A stretch of 64,000 nucleotides of DNA. Origin: WTAW01 sp050115915 (GTDB taxonomy: Bacteria; Acidobacteriota; Aminicenantia; Aminicenantales; Aminicenantaceae). Of the stretch, positions 32,679 through 41,895 are shown one piece after another. Under the pieces are notes generated by a model that did not search any database, was not told where the DNA came from, and worked only from the letters and a program-made list of their open reading frames with translations. The first letter of the stretch is position 1; each line of letters begins with the position of its first letter. The position numbers were made by a program, and so were the translations under genes. Location of the stretch: NCBI GenBank assembly GCA_050115915.1, contig JASFPP010000001.1:10400-74399 (forward strand), given 5' to 3'.

Positions 32679-34817
32679 ATGCCGATACGAAAAATTCCGG
32701 CCCTGATGATCTTAATGCTCCTCTTTGTGTGGCCGGGATTTGTCTTCTCTTCCAAAGAGGAGATTGTCACTATCCCTCGGCTCACTAAAACGCCGAAGAT
32801 CGATGGGGTATTGGATAATCCGATTTGGGATACTGAGGCCCTCAAGATCGTAAATTTCCATCAACTGTCCCCCAAGGAGATGGCTGATCCATCGGAAAAA
32901 ACCGTGGCTTATATCGGTTATGATGAAAAAAATCTATACATCGCCTTTAAATGCCACGATTCCGACTCTAAAAAGATTTGGGCTTCAGTGACCAGCCGCG
33001 ACGGATGTATCGAAGATGACTGGGTGATCCTGTTTCTCGACACGTTCAATGAAAAACGCCGAGCTTTCGGATTCATCCTGAATCCGTTCGGTATCCAAAT
33101 GGACTGTATCCGTATCGAAGAGGGAGGCAGCGAAAACATGGACTTCAGCTGGGATGCGGTTTTTTCGAGCGAGGGGAGAATAGATGATGAAGGCTATGTC
33201 GTGGAAATGGCGATTCCCTTCAAAAGCATCCGTTTTCCTGACACTGAAGAGAAGGTTTGGGGGCTCACTCTCGGCCGCAACATCCCCCGCAAAGGGGAAC
33301 TCCTCCTTTGGCCAGAATTCTCACGAAAGATCTCAGGATTGATCAGCCAGAGTGAGGAGATCAGGATCCAGGGGCATGTCGAAAAAGGGAAAAATTTCGA
33401 GATTATGCCTGTCGTGACTTCTCTCAGGACGAAGGACTCGAAGATCGACCCCGAAGCCGGCTTGAACCTTAAGTGGGGTGTCAGCTCCGATCTTACTCTG
33501 GATGTCACTGTCAATCCTGATTACAGTCACATAGAGGCCGACGCTCCAAGAATAGAGGCCAACCAGAGATTTGCTCTTTACTATCCGGAGAAGCGTCCTT
33601 TCTTCCTCGAAGGGATGGAGATCTTCCGGTTTCCCGAAGTCAATCTTGTCTATACGCGCCGCATCATCGACCCGGCAGTCGGGGGGAAGGCGACCGGAAA
33701 AGTCGGGCGATTCACCTATGGATTTCTGACGGCGTATGACCTCAATCCCACAGAAAGCCTCTGGGATGTCTCCGAGAGTGAGGAAGCGCGGGAGGAAAAC
33801 GCCCTTTTCAACATCTTCAGGATGAAATCGGATATCGGACCGGGATCCTACCTGGGATTTTGCCTCACAGATAAAAAAATCAACGGCTCTTTCAATCGCG
33901 TGGCTGGAGTAGATGGACAGATTAAATGGAAAAACAACTTTTTTTTCTCCTTCCAGGCAGTAGGATCGAAGACGAAGTACGATGACCGGGAGACGGATGT
34001 CGTCCCCGCCCTAATGGCGGAAGCATCCTATTTTTCGAAGTACTGGGGGGCCGGTGTGTCCTGGCAGTCCATGCATCCCGACTTCGAAGCTTCTGCGGGA
34101 TTTGTCAATCGTGTGGATTACAGGCAAATCCTGGGTTATTCCTTTTTGAACTTCTATCCAGAGAAAAACTTTCTGAACCAGATCAGGTTGAGTATGAATG
34201 CCGGTCAGATGTACACGTATTTTGGGAACACTCTTTCCGACCAGTGGGTGACAGGAAACATTCATCTCCGCTTCACCGAGTTCAATCACATGAACATAAC
34301 CTATAGAAATTCCATGGAAAGGTACGGAGGGATCGATTTCCACAAGAATAGCGTTACCCTCAACATCAATTTCAGTTGGGTCGGGTGGCTTCCGTTCGGG
34401 GCTTATTTCCGGACGGGAGATAGTATTTACTATGATGAAGACGATCCATACTTGGGATTCAGCAACACGTATTCGGTCTACTTGACATTTAAACCGAGCA
34501 GGAGGCTCCAGTACTCCATTGATTTTACGAAACAGACTTTTTGGGAGGAACGTGGTGGAGACCAGGTCTATGATATCAATGTCGTGCGCAACCGCTTGAC
34601 CTACCAGATCTCAAGAACCCTCTCTCTGCGCGGCATCCTCGATTACGACCACTCCGACAGAGCTGTTTACGGAAGTTTTTTGGTGAGCTGGGTCTTGAAG
34701 CCGGGCACCGTATTCTTTTTTGGCGTGGACAACAACCTGCTGAAGAACGAGTTCGGCAACTATACCCAGGACGACTATAGCGTGTTTGTCAAGTTTTCCT
34801 ATTGGTGGAGAATTTAA
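32679..34817 (+). CDS. DUF5916 outer-membrane barrel protein with N-terminal CBM9-like domain
   Basis: A 712-residue exported protein: signal peptide at 1-25, then a CBM9-like domain (about 35-215) with KIDGVLDNPIWDTEALKI, VAYIGYDEKNLYIAFKCHDSD and RRAFGFILNPFGIQMD. The rest is DUF5916, beginning IEADAPRIEANQRFALYYPEKRPFFLEGMEIF and continuing as alternating aromatic strands to a C-terminal SVFVKFSYWWRI. The ending in aromatic residues fits beta-barrel assembly in the outer membrane. Family members are thought to process or transport oligomers or peptides; the ligand is unknown. Single gene between divergent and convergent neighbours. Confidence 0.88.
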   Translation: MPIRKIPALMILMLLFVWPGFVFSSKEEIVTIPRLTKTPKIDGVLDNPIWDTEALKIVNFHQLSPKEMADPSEKTVAYIGYDEKNLYIAFKCHDSDSKKIWASVTSRDGCIEDDWVILFLDTFNEKRRAFGFILNPFGIQMDCIRIEEGGSENMDFSWDAVFSSEGRIDDEGYVVEMAIPFKSIRFPDTEEKVWGLTLGRNIPRKGELLLWPEFSRKISGLISQSEEIRIQGHVEKGKNFEIMPVVTSLRTKDSKIDPEAGLNLKWGVSSDLTLDVTVNPDYSHIEADAPRIEANQRFALYYPEKRPFFLEGMEIFRFPEVNLVYTRRIIDPAVGGKATGKVGRFTYGFLTAYDLNPTESLWDVSESEEAREENALFNIFRMKSDIGPGSYLGFCLTDKKINGSFNRVAGVDGQIKWKNNFFFSFQAVGSKTKYDDRETDVVPALMAEASYFSKYWGAGVSWQSMHPDFEASAGFVNRVDYRQILGYSFLNFYPEKNFLNQIRLSMNAGQMYTYFGNTLSDQWVTGNIHLRFTEFNHMNITYRNSMERYGGIDFHKNSVTLNINFSWVGWLPFGAYFRTGDSIYYDEDDPYLGFSNTYSVYLTFKPSRRLQYSIDFTKQTFWEERGGDQVYDINVVRNRLTYQISRTLSLRGILDYDHSDRAVYGSFLVSWVLKPGTVFFFGVDNNLLKNEFGNYTQDDYSVFVKFSYWWRI

Positions 34818-34858
34818 TCCCGCGCGAAGGCGACACCGGCTTCATACCGATTCTCTCG

Positions 34859-35122
34859 CTAATCAAGATCGACGAGCTCGCTCTCCCCGGAGCTGAAAAT
34901 CTTCAGGATCGCTTTTTTGCTCTTCATTTCGATCGTGTATTCTTCGTGGATTTCACCTGTTTTTGGATCGAGGATCTTTTTTCTTTCGCATAGGCGATCG
35001 ATCGCTCGTTCTTCATCATTAATGAACACAGACCGAGGAGTCTCCTCCCCCTTATATCCCGAATAAAACTTAACTTTGACTTTGCGGTAATCGCTTTGCT
35101 TGGATTTATTATCCAACGACAT
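34859..35122 (-). CDS. small unrecognised protein
   Basis: An 87-residue hydrophilic protein with no signal peptide or membrane helix. It is likely real because AGGAGA lies four bases before its ATG and it fits its gap exactly. Features: VKVKFYSGYKGEETPRSVF, a Cys-containing DRLCERKKI, then KTGEIHEEYTIEMKSKKAILKIF, which looks like two short beta hairpins. I do not recognise the family. It precedes no gene closely and follows the transglutaminase-like gene on the same strand by about 77 bases, so the two may be co-transcribed. Confidence 0.65.
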   Translation of the reverse strand: MSLDNKSKQSDYRKVKVKFYSGYKGEETPRSVFINDEERAIDRLCERKKILDPKTGEIHEEYTIEMKSKKAILKIFSSGESELVDLD

Positions 35123-35198
35123 TTATCTCCTGCGAATTCTGGCTTTTAAGCCATTCACATTGTGGGACCTTGATGGCCGCAACTTTTCCAATGGGAAA

Positions 35199-35798
35199 TT
35201 ATGCAGGATTGATGTTCCTCTTGAGCTGTTTAAGTCCCTCCTCACGGGCATGAAGGATTTGCTGGATATCCACTTCCTTCAGCTCCTTTTGCTTCAGAAT
35301 GTGATCCTTTAGCGCTCTCCTGTATAAGAGGTATTCGTCTTTAGCGGAGATGTTCGGTTCCACCCGTTCCGTGTACAAAAAATCTTCGATCGGCCGGTTT
35401 TTGCCGTTGTTGTTGCCTTCGCTCAGATCAACCCTGTATTCGCCGTAGACTAAAAAGCAATGGATCATCGGCACATAGGGAAGTCTGTATTTTGTCAAAA
35501 TTTTATCTGTGCCGGTGACGATCTCTTCGGTCATGGCGTATATGCCGACGGTCTTTACGATCGGGAGGTCCAGTTCCTGCGCCAGTGTGGCGATCACAGC
35601 ATGTTTGGTCGTGCAGGTTCCCTTGTTTTCCTTGAAGAGGATCATCAGATCGTCTCTGTTTGTGTTATACCCGTACGGCAATTCATGGACATATCGACAG
35701 GCATCAGTGAAAAGACTGATCCCTAAACTCAAAAACTTGGCCGATATTATTCTGGCTTCCGAGAGGAGTCTATTTGGGAAAACCGTTAGTTTGTCCAC
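35199..35798 (-). CDS. transglutaminase-like protein
   Basis: A 199-residue protein with the layout of a bacterial transglutaminase-like cysteine hydrolase: Cys in NKGTCTTKHAVIATLAQEL, His in PMIHCFLVYGE about 50 residues later, and Asp in YRVDLSEG after that, giving a Cys-His-Asp triad in the right order. There is no signal peptide, so it is predicted cytoplasmic. Family members cleave or form isopeptide-type bonds; the substrate is unknown. Start GTG 35798, which lies 56 bases from the divergent mfd start. It pairs with the unrecognised 87-residue gene. Confidence 0.7.
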   Translation of the reverse strand: MDKLTVFPNRLLSEARIISAKFLSLGISLFTDACRYVHELPYGYNTNRDDLMILFKENKGTCTTKHAVIATLAQELDLPIVKTVGIYAMTEEIVTGTDKILTKYRLPYVPMIHCFLVYGEYRVDLSEGNNNGKNRPIEDFLYTERVEPNISAKDEYLLYRRALKDHILKQKELKEVDIQQILHAREEGLKQLKRNINPA

Positions 35799-35842
35799 AG
35801 AATTTTTCTAACATAGCAGAAAGCTTTTAGTCAACATTCAGG

Positions 35843-35848
35843 TATAAT
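35843..35848 (+). promoter_or_regulatory. -10 element (TATAAT) implying leaderless mfd mRNA
   Basis: A perfect TATAAT ends six bases before the mfd ATG at 35855. No ribosome-binding site is present, so transcription would begin at or next to the start codon. The -35 region is weak. Confidence 0.45.
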
Positions 35849-35854
35849 AAGGCC

Positions 35855-38800
35855 ATGAGCTTAAAATTTCTTGCGGAGACAGATGAGTTCAAGAAATTGA
35901 AGTCTGCTCTAGATCAGGGAGCGAAAGGGTTTCACGTTACAGGAATCGTGGATGCGGCAAAGGCCTATTTTCTTGCAACTTTGCTCTTGGATACAGATAA
36001 AAAGGTCGTATTTATCCGGCCTTCCAGTTTTTCCCTCACCAAGGTTCTGGAGCAATGCCAATTCTTTTTATCGCGCTTTTCTGAAGATCTTTCGATCAGT
36101 GTTCTTCCTCCTCTCTCGGAGAATCCATACGCGGAGGTTCCTCCTTCACTCGGATCAATCTCTTCGCGGATGCGGTTCTTCTACTCCTTGACATACACCG
36201 AACCGCGGCTTATCGTGACCAATCTTCTGGGTCTTCTTAAGCCCTTCCCTCATCCCGAACACATAAAGGGTTTTTTCACCGAGGTCGGTGTGGGTCAGAG
36301 GATAAATCGTGACACGCTGCTCGAGATCCTGACCGAATATGGATACACACAAGAGGACATCATCAATGCGCACGGAGAATATTCTTGGCGGGGTGGGATC
36401 GTGGATGTGTACTCACCCTGGGAAGCTTTTCCTTTCCGTATCGAATTCAGCGGCAATGAAGTTGTCTCTCTTCGAACGTTCGACCTGTCTTCGCAAAGGT
36501 CTAAAACAAAAATCGACAGACTCCTCTTCCCCTCACTCCGTGAGTTTGTTGGAAATTCTGTCTTCCTCGAAGAGTGGATCCGATTGGCTCAGCAAGAAGC
36601 GGACCAGCGTTTTTTAAAAGACCTTAAGTCGAAAGCAGAGAATCTCGAAAGAGGAGAAATCTTCCCATCCTTTTCTTTTTTGTCGCTGCTTCACAGTGAG
36701 CGTTTCTCCACATACCAGGCCTACCTCAAGGATTATCTTTTTATTATCGATAATCCTGAGGATGTCACCAAAGACCGGGAAGAGACCTATGCGGAACTCG
36801 AGGAACAGTTCCATGAGATATCTGCTCAAGGGAAGTATGCTCTTTCCCCCGCAAAGATTTATCCCCCGGCCTTGTGGGATCTAATAAGGGAGAACGCCAT
36901 TAAACTGGATGAGCTGGCAACGCCGGATAACGGGCAGGCGTTTCGTTTTCCTTTTCAATCCACCACGCGGTTTGCCAATAAGATCCCGTTCTTCTTGAAG
37001 TACATGAAAAAACTCCAAAAGGAAAGGGAAAGAAGTTATGTTTTTCTGGCCAATGAAGGTTTGCGTCAGAAATTCGCCGGCCTGCTCTCCCAGCACATGA
37101 TCCCCTTTGTGAAGGCCGAAGATCCTTTGGCCTCTCCTCGCGAAGGAGAAGTGAGCCTTTTTATCGGAGACCTCGAGCGAGGATTCCGTTATCCCGGAGA
37201 GAAGATCTCCTTCTTTTCTGAAAAGGATATTTTCACCGAGGAAAAAGTTCTAATCAGTCGTCCTCGGGTCAGAGCGTTTGTCTCCCACTTCCAGGATCTC
37301 AAAGCGGGGGATTTTGTGGTTCATACGGATTATGGGATCGGAATCTTTACCGGTTTGATCAAGCTCAGTGTCGATAAGAGGAAGAGAGAATTTATTGAAA
37401 TTCACTACAAGGATGAGGATAAACTGTTCGTTCCGGTCGAGGACCTTAACCTCGTCCAAAAATATGCCCAGTTGGGAACATCTGCCCCGAGCCTGAACAA
37501 GCTGGGGACGCCTCAGTGGGAAAGGATAAAAGCTCGAACAAAAAAGGCCATAGAAACCATGGCCAAAGAGCTCCTCGAGCTCTATGCCAGGCGGAAGGCG
37601 CTCGAGGGATTCAGCTATAGCCAGGGCGGGGAGTGGCTCTCTGATTTCGAGAAAACTTTCGAGTTTCAAGAAACCGAAGATCAACTCAGAGCGATCCAAG
37701 AGATCATGATGGACATGGAATCCGAATCTCCGATGGACCGCCTGCTCTGTGGGGATGTGGGATACGGCAAGACAGAAGTGGCCATAAGAGCGTCCTTCAA
37801 GGCCGTTATGGATGGGAAGCAGGTGGCTGTTCTCTGCCCGACAACAGTTTTGGCCAGCCAACACCACAAAACCTTCCAGACGAGAATGCTGCTCTTCCCC
37901 GTTCGGGTGGAGAGCCTCACAAGGCTCCAAAGTCCGACAAAGCAAAAAAAAGTCCTTGCGGACCTCGAAAAAGGATTGGCCGATATCGTCATCGGCACTC
38001 ACCGTCTCCTCTCCAAGGATGTGGCGTTCCGAGATCTCGGATTGTTGGTCGTCGACGAGGAGCAAAGGTTTGGTGTCAGCCACAAAGAGAGGATCAAAAC
38101 TTTAAAAAGCAATATCGATGTATTGACCATGACTGCCACTCCGATCCCGCGGACCTTGAACCTCTCCCTCTCCGGGTTGAGGGACATCAGTTTGATCGAG
38201 ACGGCACCCAAAGACCGGCTGGCGATCCATACGGTTGTCACCACCTTTCGCTCGAGTCTTATCGTATCAGCCATTAGGAAAGAGTTGGGCAGGGGAGGAC
38301 AGGTGTACTTCATCCACAATAAGATCGACGATATCGACACCATTGCCCGCACGATCGAAAAATGGGTGCCGCAAGCTAAAATTGTTACCATTCACGGACA
38401 AATGCCAAGCACAAAGCTCGAGCGCCGGATGGTTGATTTTATCGAGCACAAGTATAATGTCCTCGTTTCAACAACGATCATAGAGAACGGGATCGATATC
38501 CCCCTCGTCAACACTCTCATCGTGAACCGGGCAGACCGATTTGGTCTGGCACAGCTCTACCAGCTGAGAGGAAGAGTAGGGAGGTCATCGCGGCAAGCCA
38601 TGGCCTACTTTCTGGTCCCTCCATTCACAGAGCTGACACCTGTGGCCAAAGAGAGGTTGAAGGCCCTGCAGGAATTTACAGAACTGGGTTCCGGCTTCCG
38701 CCTCGCAGCTAAAGATTTGGAGATCAGGGGGGCAGGAAATTTTCTGGGTTCTGAACAGCATGGGTACATGGAAGCCGTAGGGTTTAACTACTACATGAGT

Positions 38801-39283
38801 CTTCTCGAGAAGACTGTCAGAGAACTCAAGGGGGAGGAGCGGGATGAAATCAACAGTGAGATCAACATGAAGATAGACATGCGCATTCCCGAAAGCTACT
38901 TGCCCCAAATCAACCTCAGGCTCAACCTTTACAAGAGAATCTCTTCTGTGGAAAATCTGGAAGAGTTGAGCAGTATAAGGGAAGAGATCAAAGACCGGTA
39001 TGGTCCCCTCCCTTCTCCTGTCGGCAACCTTCTCCGTTATGGAATAATAAAGTTTCTGGCTCAGAGGATCAGAGTCCAGAGGATAGACCGTATCGGCCGG
39101 AAGATTGTTTTTAAGTTCCTCCCTTCCTCGAAGGCAGATGTTGCGGGGGTGACAAAACTGTTCGAGGCATACACCGGATCGATCACGCCCCAGGGGACAA
39201 TGAGTATTGAGCTCTCCTCGGATGGAGATGCCGCGCTATTGGATGAAACGATATCCATCTTGAAGGAGTTAAGCCAAGTGTAA
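35855..39283 (+). CDS. mfd: transcription-repair coupling factor
   Basis: A 1142-residue Mfd. Domains in order are: the UvrB-like N-terminal module (to about 320), the RNA polymerase interaction domain (KAGDFVVHTDYGIGIFTGL, about 480-560), the SF2 translocase with Walker A GDVGYGKTEVA, DEEQ motif VVDEEQRFGV and TATPIPRTL, motif VI QLRGRVGRSSRQA, and the TRCF C-terminal domain (about 980-1080). It removes RNA polymerase stalled at lesions and recruits UvrA. Full length and intact. A promoter for the next genes overlaps its last codons. Confidence 0.97.
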   Translation: MSLKFLAETDEFKKLKSALDQGAKGFHVTGIVDAAKAYFLATLLLDTDKKVVFIRPSSFSLTKVLEQCQFFLSRFSEDLSISVLPPLSENPYAEVPPSLGSISSRMRFFYSLTYTEPRLIVTNLLGLLKPFPHPEHIKGFFTEVGVGQRINRDTLLEILTEYGYTQEDIINAHGEYSWRGGIVDVYSPWEAFPFRIEFSGNEVVSLRTFDLSSQRSKTKIDRLLFPSLREFVGNSVFLEEWIRLAQQEADQRFLKDLKSKAENLERGEIFPSFSFLSLLHSERFSTYQAYLKDYLFIIDNPEDVTKDREETYAELEEQFHEISAQGKYALSPAKIYPPALWDLIRENAIKLDELATPDNGQAFRFPFQSTTRFANKIPFFLKYMKKLQKERERSYVFLANEGLRQKFAGLLSQHMIPFVKAEDPLASPREGEVSLFIGDLERGFRYPGEKISFFSEKDIFTEEKVLISRPRVRAFVSHFQDLKAGDFVVHTDYGIGIFTGLIKLSVDKRKREFIEIHYKDEDKLFVPVEDLNLVQKYAQLGTSAPSLNKLGTPQWERIKARTKKAIETMAKELLELYARRKALEGFSYSQGGEWLSDFEKTFEFQETEDQLRAIQEIMMDMESESPMDRLLCGDVGYGKTEVAIRASFKAVMDGKQVAVLCPTTVLASQHHKTFQTRMLLFPVRVESLTRLQSPTKQKKVLADLEKGLADIVIGTHRLLSKDVAFRDLGLLVVDEEQRFGVSHKERIKTLKSNIDVLTMTATPIPRTLNLSLSGLRDISLIETAPKDRLAIHTVVTTFRSSLIVSAIRKELGRGGQVYFIHNKIDDIDTIARTIEKWVPQAKIVTIHGQMPSTKLERRMVDFIEHKYNVLVSTTIIENGIDIPLVNTLIVNRADRFGLAQLYQLRGRVGRSSRQAMAYFLVPPFTELTPVAKERLKALQEFTELGSGFRLAAKDLEIRGAGNFLGSEQHGYMEAVGFNYYMSLLEKTVRELKGEERDEINSEINMKIDMRIPESYLPQINLRLNLYKRISSVENLEELSSIREEIKDRYGPLPSPVGNLLRYGIIKFLAQRIRVQRIDRIGRKIVFKFLPSSKADVAGVTKLFEAYTGSITPQGTMSIELSSDGDAALLDETISILKELSQV

Positions 39284-39289
39284 TATAAT
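39260..39289 (+). promoter_or_regulatory. promoter for the foldase pair, inside the 3' end of mfd
   Basis: TTGAAG (39260-39265), an 18-base spacer and TATAAT (39284-39289) straddle the mfd stop codon, so the two downstream foldase genes can be transcribed independently. Confidence 0.55.
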
Positions 39290-39316
39290 GGATTGAAATT
39301 AAATCAGATGGAGCGA

Positions 39317-40303
39317 ATGCGTTTGAAACGTTATGTTTTCTGGATGTTCTGCCTTGGACTTTTGTTTGCCTCCAACTTTGGCTGCAAGCACCAGGCATCC
39401 GAGGAAGGAGTGCCGGTCAAAGGAACATACTCTCCTCGAGAAAAGAATAGCATCATACTTAAAGTTGCGGATTCTTTTTACTTCAATTCCGATTTTGAAA
39501 AATATCTTCTGTCCATCGTAGGGCAGGAATACAAAGATCTCTCTGTAAGCGCACTCAGCCGCCTCTTCGATGATTTTGTCGATGAGAAGATCCTCCTTCG
39601 TGCGGCCAAGGATCAGGAAACGTCGCTCACTGTCGATGAACAAAAAGAATATCTGGCCAAACTGACGAGAGAATCCTGGTCGAACGGGCGGAAAAGCTTA
39701 TTGGATGAGCTCGAGTATGAAACCCTCCTGGAAAAACTTGTGATTGAGAAATACTTATCACAAAAAATCGAGAGGATTGATGTCACGGATCAAGAAGTTA
39801 AAGATTACTATGAACTTCACAAGCGGGAGTTTTTGCGCCCCGAGAGAGTGAGGGTCAGTCAGATCTTATTGAAGACAGAGGGAAAGGCCGTCGAGATCCT
39901 GGAGAAAATCAAGGACTCGAGCGGTGAGGCTTTCAGAGAGCTCGCCCGTAAGGAGTCGATCGGAGTGGAGGCATCGAAGGGAGGAGAGATGGGCCTTTTT
40001 GAAATGGGACAGCTCCCTTCCGAGATGGAAAAGGTTGTTTTCGCCTTAAAGGTCGGAGAGATCAGCCCTGTGGTTGAGTCGTCGTATGGGTACCATATAT
40101 TCAGGCTGGATGAGAAATTGGAACCGGAGCTTGTCCCTGAGGATAGTGCTCTCCCTGAGATCAAGATCAAAATATTCAACGAGAGGATTCAGAAGTTTCT
40201 TCGAGATCACATGGTGAGCCTCAAGTCCCGATTGGATTGGAATTCCTATCCAAACAATCTTTCCTTCAGCTATCAAAGGATTGATCATGATGAGAGCGAA
40301 TAA
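39317..40303 (+). CDS. PpiC/parvulin-type peptidyl-prolyl isomerase, probable lipoprotein
   Basis: A 328-residue exported foldase. An N-terminal hydrophobic signal ends ASNFGC, a weak lipobox whose Cys could be lipidated. A SurA_N-like helical chaperone part (about 45-165) contains the FDDFVDEKILLRAA pattern. The parvulin domain (about 175-270) has RVSQILLKTEG, FRELARKESIG, GGEMGLFEMGQLP and SSYGYHIFRLDE. It assists folding of outer-membrane or periplasmic proteins. Start ATG 39317, with GGAG three bases before; ATG 39308 is an alternative. Its end overlaps the following foldase gene. Confidence 0.87.
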   Translation: MRLKRYVFWMFCLGLLFASNFGCKHQASEEGVPVKGTYSPREKNSIILKVADSFYFNSDFEKYLLSIVGQEYKDLSVSALSRLFDDFVDEKILLRAAKDQETSLTVDEQKEYLAKLTRESWSNGRKSLLDELEYETLLEKLVIEKYLSQKIERIDVTDQEVKDYYELHKREFLRPERVRVSQILLKTEGKAVEILEKIKDSSGEAFRELARKESIGVEASKGGEMGLFEMGQLPSEMEKVVFALKVGEISPVVESSYGYHIFRLDEKLEPELVPEDSALPEIKIKIFNERIQKFLRDHMVSLKSRLDWNSYPNNLSFSYQRIDHDESE

Positions 40304-41261
40304 GATTATCGGAATTTTCTTAGTTCTTGTGGCTGCCGTAGGGTTGTTCGGGCAGGATATAGTCGAGGCGATCGTAGCTGTTGTCAATGACGATATCATC
40401 ACTCTTTCTGAATACAAGCAAGAATATAACTCCCGGATGAGGATGTTGAGAGCGCAACTTCAGGGAGAAGAGTTGATTGAACAGCAGGAGATCATGAAAA
40501 ATAACCTCCTGGAATCTTTGATAACGGATAAACTCCTTCTCCAAGAAGCGAGAAAGCTCGGCCTTAATGTCACAGAGCAAATGAGGATGACACTCGATAA
40601 TATCAAGAGAGAAAATAACCTGACATCTGATGAACAACTCAAAAGAGCCCTCGCCCAGCAGGGCATAGCTTATGAGGATTTTTTGAACCAGATGGAACAG
40701 AATATGCTGAAACAGAACATCATTTTTAATAAGGTGGGGAGCAAAATTGTGATCGACGACTCAGAGATCGTGAGCTATTACAAGGTCCATCAGGAGGATT
40801 TTATCGAGCCTATCGAGTACACTCTCAAAATGATCTACATCGCCGGCGAGGGGAAAAGCTCTGAGGAGATTGAAAGCAAAAAGGGGGAGATCGACAACAG
40901 GCTCGACACGAATGGGGATTTCGGTCAGGTGGCGGGGGAGTTTTCCGAAGGCCCGGAAAAAGATGCACAGGGAGACCTGGGAAGCTACAAAGAGGGAGAA
41001 TTACAGAAGGAGCTGGAACAAGCCGTAGAAAATCTGGAGGTGGATGCTGTAACGTCCTGGTTGAACATGCAGGGAGGATGGGTCAGGTTAAAACTTGTGG
41101 GGAAAAAAGACAGGCGCCTGAAAGAGTTTCAAGATGTCCGCAAAGAAATCGAAGGGATAATCTTCGAAGAAAGGCAGCAGGAAGAGTTGGATAAATATCT
41201 GCGTGATATCCGGTCTAAGAGTTATATTAAGGTTCTGATAGGCGACCCTTCCATCGATTGA
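40287..41261 (+). CDS. SurA-like periplasmic chaperone / peptidyl-prolyl isomerase
   Basis: A 324-residue exported SurA-type protein. A short signal peptide ends near GLFGQD, followed by VEAIVAVVNDDIITLSEYKQEY, the SurA N-terminal signature. A long helical chaperone domain leads to one parvulin domain (about 170-270) with IEYTLKMIYIAGEG and FSEGPEKDAQGDLGSYKEGELQKEL. It would escort barrel proteins such as the DUF5916 protein across the periplasm (inference). ATG 40287 has AAAGGA six bases upstream; 17 bases overlap the previous gene, so the two are coupled. Confidence 0.87.
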   Translation: MMRANKIIGIFLVLVAAVGLFGQDIVEAIVAVVNDDIITLSEYKQEYNSRMRMLRAQLQGEELIEQQEIMKNNLLESLITDKLLLQEARKLGLNVTEQMRMTLDNIKRENNLTSDEQLKRALAQQGIAYEDFLNQMEQNMLKQNIIFNKVGSKIVIDDSEIVSYYKVHQEDFIEPIEYTLKMIYIAGEGKSSEEIESKKGEIDNRLDTNGDFGQVAGEFSEGPEKDAQGDLGSYKEGELQKELEQAVENLEVDAVTSWLNMQGGWVRLKLVGKKDRRLKEFQDVRKEIEGIIFEERQQEELDKYLRDIRSKSYIKVLIGDPSID

Positions 41262-41263
41262 TG

Positions 41264-41274
41264 TGAATTATTCA
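41264..41274. repeat. palindromic TGAATTATTCA motif
   Basis: An 11-base palindrome in the 23-base convergent gap between the SurA-like and arginine decarboxylase genes. The same core opens both long repeats at 18134 and 18336. Too short alone to be certain, but its intergenic placement matches. Confidence 0.35.
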
Positions 41275-41284
41275 TCTCATTATT

Positions 41285-41836
41285 CTAGGGGAGACAGACA
41301 GCGGCGGCGACAGCTGTTGTCCACAGTCCTTTTTTTCCTGTGGCGATCTGGGTGATGCTTTGAGTTCTGACGGAATGAGTGCTTGAGATATCGTAGCGAT
41401 TTTTTTTCTCGTTCCAGATCTCCTTGGTGTCGAAAGACTCCCCCAGTGTTGTGGCCAACATGTATGCGGCTAAATCTGCGGCATATTCCCCTGCCTCCTC
41501 CTCGCCCATACCAAAGGCATGATGTTCGGCGAGATAGCCATGGTGGTTGGGATCGCTGGGCTGGGCCAGCCCGATCGAGGCAGAGATCAGCCTGTGTGCC
41601 TCTTCGGTGGCGGTATCGCTCATCACCAGGAAGAGGATTTGTCCGGGTTGGAGAAGTTTTAGGCCCTCCTCTCTAGAAATGAGGGAACAATTAGGGGGAA
41701 AAATACTGGTGATCTTGACGAGATTGTATGGAGCAATCCCCGCCTCTCTTAGAGCGATCTCAAAACTGGCCAACTTCTCCCTGTGTTGCCCCATTCCTTT
41801 TGTCAGGAAAATCTTCGTCGGTAAAATCGTATTCAT
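41285..41836 (-). CDS. pyruvoyl-dependent arginine decarboxylase
   Basis: A 183-residue PvlArgDC. The conserved ITSIFPPNCSLISREEGLKLL block contains Thr43-Ser44. In homologues the proenzyme cleaves itself before the Ser to make the pyruvoyl cofactor. HGYLAEHHAFGMGEEEAGEYAADLAAYML matches the catalytic Glu region of the family. It converts arginine to agmatine, the first step of the agmatine route to polyamines, or consumes protons in acid resistance. It lies alone on the minus strand between the foldase pair and a membrane-anchored protein; no other polyamine gene is in the window. Cleavage site is by family analogy. Confidence 0.88.
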   Translation of the reverse strand: MNTILPTKIFLTKGMGQHREKLASFEIALREAGIAPYNLVKITSIFPPNCSLISREEGLKLLQPGQILFLVMSDTATEEAHRLISASIGLAQPSDPNHHGYLAEHHAFGMGEEEAGEYAADLAAYMLATTLGESFDTKEIWNEKKNRYDISSTHSVRTQSITQIATGKKGLWTTAVAAAVCLP

Positions 41837-41895
41837 GTTCGATTCCTGTCTGAAAAATTGAATAAATCTCGGATGATTGTGGTCAAAGTGGGGTT

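Noticed and set aside
37250..38083. 277-codon ORF antisense to mfd
   Set aside because: Overlaps the conserved helicase region of mfd and lacks any independent support.
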